Source of the DNA: Azolla caroliniana
Lineage: Eukaryota; Polypodiophyta
Reading direction: 5' to 3'
Assembly: GCA_043228905.1 (NCBI GenBank)
Contig: JBHGNT010000022.1
Span: 4,464,001 to 4,528,000, forward strand
Length of the DNA: 64,000 bases
The notes below the pieces were generated by a model. It ran no database searches. It had not been told where the DNA came from and saw nothing but the letters and a program-made list of their open reading frames with translations. The translations under genes were made by a program, and so were the position numbers. Of the stretch, positions 60,495 through 64,000 are shown piece after piece (position 1 is the stretch's first letter; each line of letters begins with the position of its first letter).

Positions 60495-61259
60495 TGTCAT
60501 AGTGTATTTCGTACACTACGTGAAAAACTTATAAAGTACCGATTTAATAAATATGAATAAATAGTAGAAAATATTAAAATGTATATAACATGCATAGGGC
60601 AAGATTCAAACCTTGCACCTCCATATTAATAATGTAATGTCTTACCATTACACTAGCATTTCATTAGTGTTCAAAAATAGATGTTCCACATAGAAAGCTT
60701 AGTTCACCTAGGATAAACTTTAGTTAAAAGAAAACGCATGCTAAAAGAAAAAGCTACGCATGCACATCTAGCGTGCATGAACGCTATAGTTGATAAAAAA
60801 CGCACAAGTTAGAAAAAGCATGATCACTTTAGATAAAGCATATAGTCTATCTATAGGAAAAGCATGGAGTCTATAGTTAGAAAAAAAAAGCATGGACTCC
60901 CTCATCACTACATAAGGATGGGGAGCACAATGTAATAGGGGTGTGAAATATTTGGAAATTGGATATATTTCCGAAAACACCAACCGATTAATATAATCGT
61001 GGGATTCACGAAAATAATATAATCTATACTTGTGGGATTCACAAGTTTCTTATATCTTTCTTTCAATCTAAATACATATTCTTATCTAAATATTGATTAA
61101 TCGAATACAATACACTCGTGGGATTCACGAAATTTCTATCTCTCTTTCTAATAATCTATTCATTACTAGCCTCATCTCATATTCTTCTTTCTCCTAGTCC
61201 AAAACCCTAGTGGTTCCCACCCGACTCACGCAAACGATTCAGAGCCGAAAGGCACGACA
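60495..61259 (+). repeat. LARD-2 3' LTR (765 bp)
   Basis: TGTCATAGTGTATTTCG to GAAAGGCACGACA. It is clearly diverged from the 5' LTR (length 765 vs 707), so this is an old copy. Preceded by GGCACATACTGGAGG and GTTTGGAGGGGGCGAG, the pre-LTR block with the probable PPT. It carries the tRNA-like module at 60598-60660. Confidence 0.85.
60598..60660 (-). other. tRNA-like module in LARD-2 3' LTR
   Basis: Minus strand TGCTAGTGTAATGGTAAGAC (A-box-like), then GGAGGT and GCAAGGTTTGAATCTTGC, a perfect 5-bp T-arm stem with loop TTTGAAT. Best-kept T arm in LARD-2. Confidence 0.55.
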
Positions 61260-61415
61260 GCGGTGGTATGGGACGCCGATCGAGGCTCGAGTCCGTCTCG
61301 ATCCCTTCGCTCGAGGGTGGTCGGGTGGATCGACACCCTTCTTTCTCTTTCTCCTTTCTATCTATCATTAGTTTATCCTTATCTTAAGCTTACTTTAGTA
61401 CCTAGATCTCTAATA
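61260..61415 (+). repeat. Gyp-G 3' LTR, right part
   Basis: GCGGTGGTATGGGACGCC to GATCTCTAATA, matching 52573-52725 of the 5' LTR. Followed by the TSD CGGAT at 61416-61420. Confidence 0.9.
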
Positions 61416-61420
61416 CGGAT

Positions 61421-61927
61421 GATGAGTGCCCGGCAAGCGCCGGATGATGCAGGCCCGGTGAGGAGTGCTCACCGGATGAAGGGACATATTCGTAAATATG
61501 TTTCTGAGAGTCCATCGGGGCTATATTTGTAAATAGTCAAAAAGTCATTTTAGTATAAATATGACTTAGGGCAAACTTAGTGAAGAGTTGATGGTGTCAT
61601 TCTTGTAGGTGCAAGATTAGAGCGCAACAGTGTACAAAGAGAGAGAGAGAGAGGAAGAGGTCGTTGCCTCTGTTGTAACAACCACCTGTGGCGAAGATAA
61701 CAAGCTCGAGGTTGTTGCCTCGGTGCTTTACCATTGTACATTGTGATATAGTGATAGTTTGCAGTCTGTGGGCTGCCGTGGTTTTTTCCCTAGTTTGGGT
61801 TTTCCACGTTAACATCCTGTGTACTCTTCTCTCCATTGTGTCGTGTATTCATTCCCGTTTTTCTGTGTTTGATTCTAAGCTTGGTTGTGGCCGAGCATTG
61901 TTCATCAGGAGCGCGTAGTTCCTGTCA
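61421..61927 (+). repeat. solo-H LTR, right part
   Basis: GATGAGTGCCCGGC to TTCCTGTCA, the rest of the Tnt1-like solo LTR. It shares with the Cop-F LTR the 'ataaatatgacttagggca' stretch, 'gaggtcgttgcctctg' and 'ggttttttccc..agtttgggttttccac'. A GA run lies at about 61640-61652. Followed by the TSD TATTT (61928-61932). Confidence 0.85.
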
Positions 61928-62263
61928 TATTTCACATCTATTGTCATCCCCCCCTTGATAAGATTACTCTTCCCCTTTTTATACATGAGGAAGGTGGGTG
62001 CATGAGTGCCAAGTGTCACCCATGCATGAGTCCCAAGTGTCACCCATGCATAATAGGCACCTACATTTGTGGGTAATAGCTTTAATAGCTTTAATAGCTT
62101 TTATAGCTCTAATTGCTTTTATAACTCTAATAGCTTTAATAGCTTTAATAACTCTAATAGCTGATAGTGATAATAATAAGTGTGTTAATAATAGGTATTT
62201 AGCTTTAAAAGTCGATATTTCATCTTCTTCATCAACAATTTCAGCTAACACACTTGGATCTAT
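61928..62263. other. Unassigned sequence inside Cop-D, right part
   Basis: Continues 51922-52062 after removal of solo-H. It has a doubled 'ccaagtgtcacccatgcat' unit (62008-62051) and a decayed tandem repeat of TAGCTTTAA-type 9-10-bp units at 62076-62165. No gene or element recognised. Confidence 0.5.
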
Positions 62264-64000
62264 TTGATCGAGAAAAGAGTGAAGTCTTCTCGTGCTTCTG
62301 GAACCTAAAGAGTCATGTTGAATGAGAAACTAGAAGAAAGATCAAGTGTCAAAGATCGGATGGCGGAAAAGGATATTTTTTCGACAAGTTCACAAGTTAT
62401 CTACAGACCAAGGGAATCCAAAGAGAGTTCTCCTATAGATACACGCCGGAGCAGAATGACATAGCTGAATGTCGGAATCAGACATTAGTAGAAGTGGCGA
62501 GGGCATTGTTGGAGGAGAAGAACATGCCCTGGATATATTGGGCCGACACAATTCAGACAACTGTCTACATACTGAAGCGGTTTCTGTCTCCAGGACAAAG
62601 GTGTCACCGCATGAATTGTATTTCGAGCGGAAGCCGAAGTTGGCACACCTTTAGGTATTTGGTAGCATTGCATACGTGCATGTGCCGGATGACAAGCAAA
62701 AGAAGTTGGATGCCAAGGCCGAGAAGTGCATCTTGGTTGGCCACTCTGATAAGCAGAAGGGGTACAAGTGCTACAACCCCCGATCAAAGCAAGTTCGAGT
62801 TAGCCACGATGTGAACCACCCAAACCCGAGCCGATTGTTGTGAACGAGGAGACGGATTCCGGAACAGAGGAAAGCATAGCAGGATCTGATAAGCTGGATA
62901 GTCCGACTTCCCTCCGGATCAATGGACCGAATCTGGACTGGTTGAACTAGAGTGGCCAACCGAATAACGAGCTGACAAGTAGCGAAGACTCAGTCGTGCT
63001 CTCACAACGCAAGGAATCGAGGAGACGGTTCACACGCAAAGAGAAGGGGAAGACAAAGATGCCGAAATATGACACCAATAGAGGCGAGTTGGATCGAAGC
63101 AAATCCGACTCCTAGAAGCAAGAAGATGGACCTCTGGAGAAGAGGTCGGAGTTGTCCAAGAGAGCCATCAAATCGGCAGAGTAGAAATTGCGTTGATCTA
63201 CCCGCCAGAAGCACCTCGTAGTTCGGTATGGATATAATGACTATATGGCGCACCATTATGCGTATGTCATGGTGAAGGTGGCAGTTGTGCGGAGCCGGAG
63301 AGCTACTCAGAAGTGGCTACGGACCCGAACTAGCAAATGGCCATGGAGGAAGAGATGTACACACTCATGGAAAATGAGATGTGGGACTTGGTTGATGTAC
63401 TGAAAGGAGTAAAGTCAATCGGTTGACGGTGGGTGTATAAAGTCAAATAGAATGTTGACGACCCTGTTAATCGGTACAAGGCCCCACTAGTGGTAAACGG
63501 CTATGCGCAACAGCACGACATCGATTACGATGAGATGTTGACACCGGTCACAAAGATGACGACCTTCTGTGTCTTGCTTGTAGTGGTAGCGGCGAAGGGG
63601 TGGCATCTACATCAGATGGATGTGAAAAACGCGTTTCTACAAGGTGATCTTGAGGAACAAGTGTATATGATTCAGCCCCTCGGTTTTCAGTCTGATATGA
63701 ATACGTCGACCGTTTGTCAACTGAAGAAGTCCATATACGGACTCAAGTAGACCCCATGAGCATGGAACGCAAAAATCACGTAGAGACTGCGTTGGATGGG
63801 GTTTGCGTCATCAAAATCAGACTCTTCACTCTTCATCTGGTAGGGTTAGAATGGGCCAGTGAGCATTTTGTTCTATATGGATGACCTTCATTGCTGGAGC
63901 CCACCTAGAAGAAATCAACCGCGTCAAGTCCAAACTCGTGACATCCTTTGAAATGAAGGATCTTGGTGATTTTCATTACTTCATAGGTATCGAACTGATC
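62264..64000 (+). pseudogene. Cop-D pol: integrase end and RT, cut by window edge
   Basis: Resumes with the integrase core (KSEVFDCF-like; RRKIKCQRSDGGKGYFF; YTPEQNDIAECRNQTLVEVA), keeping the second catalytic Asp. The post-integrase region follows at 62600-62820 (HELYFERKPKLAHL in a shifted frame; EKCILVGHSDKQKGYKCYN type). An acidic linker runs 62820-63180, then RT from about 63230 ([40 protein letters not shown]). Stops are frequent (63091 region, 63333, 63424, 63748, 63841). The YVDD motif is altered to YMDD near 63877, beside a frame change. RNase H and the 3' LTR would lie beyond 64000. Confidence 0.85.

Larger units (their letters stand above)
59083..61259 (+). mobile_element. LARD-2: short non-autonomous LTR element (2177 bp)
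   Basis: Two LTRs (59083-59789 and 60495-61259), primer site 59793-59809, and a 705-bp internal part without gag or pol. The left flank ACGG and right flank GCGG make a 4-bp TSD with one change. The empty site in the Gyp-G 5' LTR reads CCACGGCGGTGG. It shares ends, primer site, a stretch of internal sequence and the pre-LTR block with LARD-1. Confidence 0.9.
52276..61415 (+). mobile_element. Gyp-G: Ty3/gypsy chromovirus with nested LARD-2
   Basis: 5' LTR 52276-52725, primer site, 1.7-kb leader, gag-pol 54428-58844, 3' LTR 58840-61415 split by LARD-2, and a perfect TSD CGGAT (52271-52275 and 61416-61420). The first 195 LTR bases differ at about 8 places by eye (about 4%). The 3' LTR also lacks about 60 bp that the 5' LTR has after CTATAAATAAGAGG. 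Confidence 0.95.

Overview
This window looks like repetitive nuclear DNA of a land plant. Almost all of it is LTR retrotransposons inserted into one another. I see no intact host gene, no bacterial-style operon and no complete RNA gene. Primer sites complementary to initiator tRNA-Met (TGGTATCAGAGC type), Ty1/copia and Ty3/gypsy polyproteins, and target-site duplications (TSDs) of 4-5 bp all fit a plant. One gypsy element (Gyp-T) has an RT of an unusual type that I associate with chromoviruses of mosses, lycophytes or ferns. A non-angiosperm source is therefore possible but not shown.

Layout, outermost to innermost. Cop-C is a copia integrase scrap (minus, 3504-3670). It was hit on one side by Cop-E (minus; LTR 3051-3503), whose gag was hit by Tnt1-like Cop-F (minus, 1-2691). 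On the other side it was hit by Gyp-T (minus, 3671 to about 50800, continuing past the right edge). Gyp-T is the scaffold of the window and carries four big insertions. (1) Cop-A (4266-19378, TSD ATATC) lies in its 3' LTR. Cop-A contains Gyp-J (plus, 6153-16037), a Cop-B remnant (5330-6152) and a solo LTR (4558-5070). (2) LARD-1 (plus, 19787-37924) lies in the end of its pol. LARD-1 is a gag-only non-autonomous element whose 3' LTR was split by Cop-K (22824-28457, TSD ATATT) and by a 9.3-kb segment P (28486-37760) carrying gene-like fragments. (3) Gyp-M (minus, 39480-49361, TSD TTAAT) lies in its RNase H. (4) Cop-D (plus, 50801 to beyond 64000) lies in its RT-proximal region. Cop-D contains solo LTR H (52063-61927, TSD TATTT), which contains chromovirus Gyp-G (52276-61415, TSD CGGAT), whose 3' LTR contains LARD-2 (59083-61259). 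The longest chain, Cop-C > Gyp-T > Cop-D > solo-H > Gyp-G > LARD-2, is six levels deep.

Function. Only Gyp-M looks intact. Its LTRs differ at 2 of 419 positions, and both of its ORFs are open: gag-pol of 1955 aa and a downstream ORF2 of 996 aa of unknown function. All other polyproteins carry stops, frameshifts or deletions. LARD-1, LARD-2 and solo-S share LTR ends with Gyp-T. LARD-1 and LARD-2 also share a primer site with each other and the block before the 3' LTR with Gyp-T, so they look like non-autonomous partners that borrow its enzymes.

Most interesting points. The LTRs of LARD-1 and LARD-2 carry an antisense tRNA-like module with A-box and B-box sequences. Segment P is an unclassified 9.3-kb insertion with two tandem-repeat arrays, a URB2-like pseudogene fragment, a coiled-coil plus RING-like gene and an ORF with an HGKGEHDGAG motif. 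Gyp-M and its relative Gyp-J share ORF2, an A-rich tract before it, and a 3' end without a polypurine tract.
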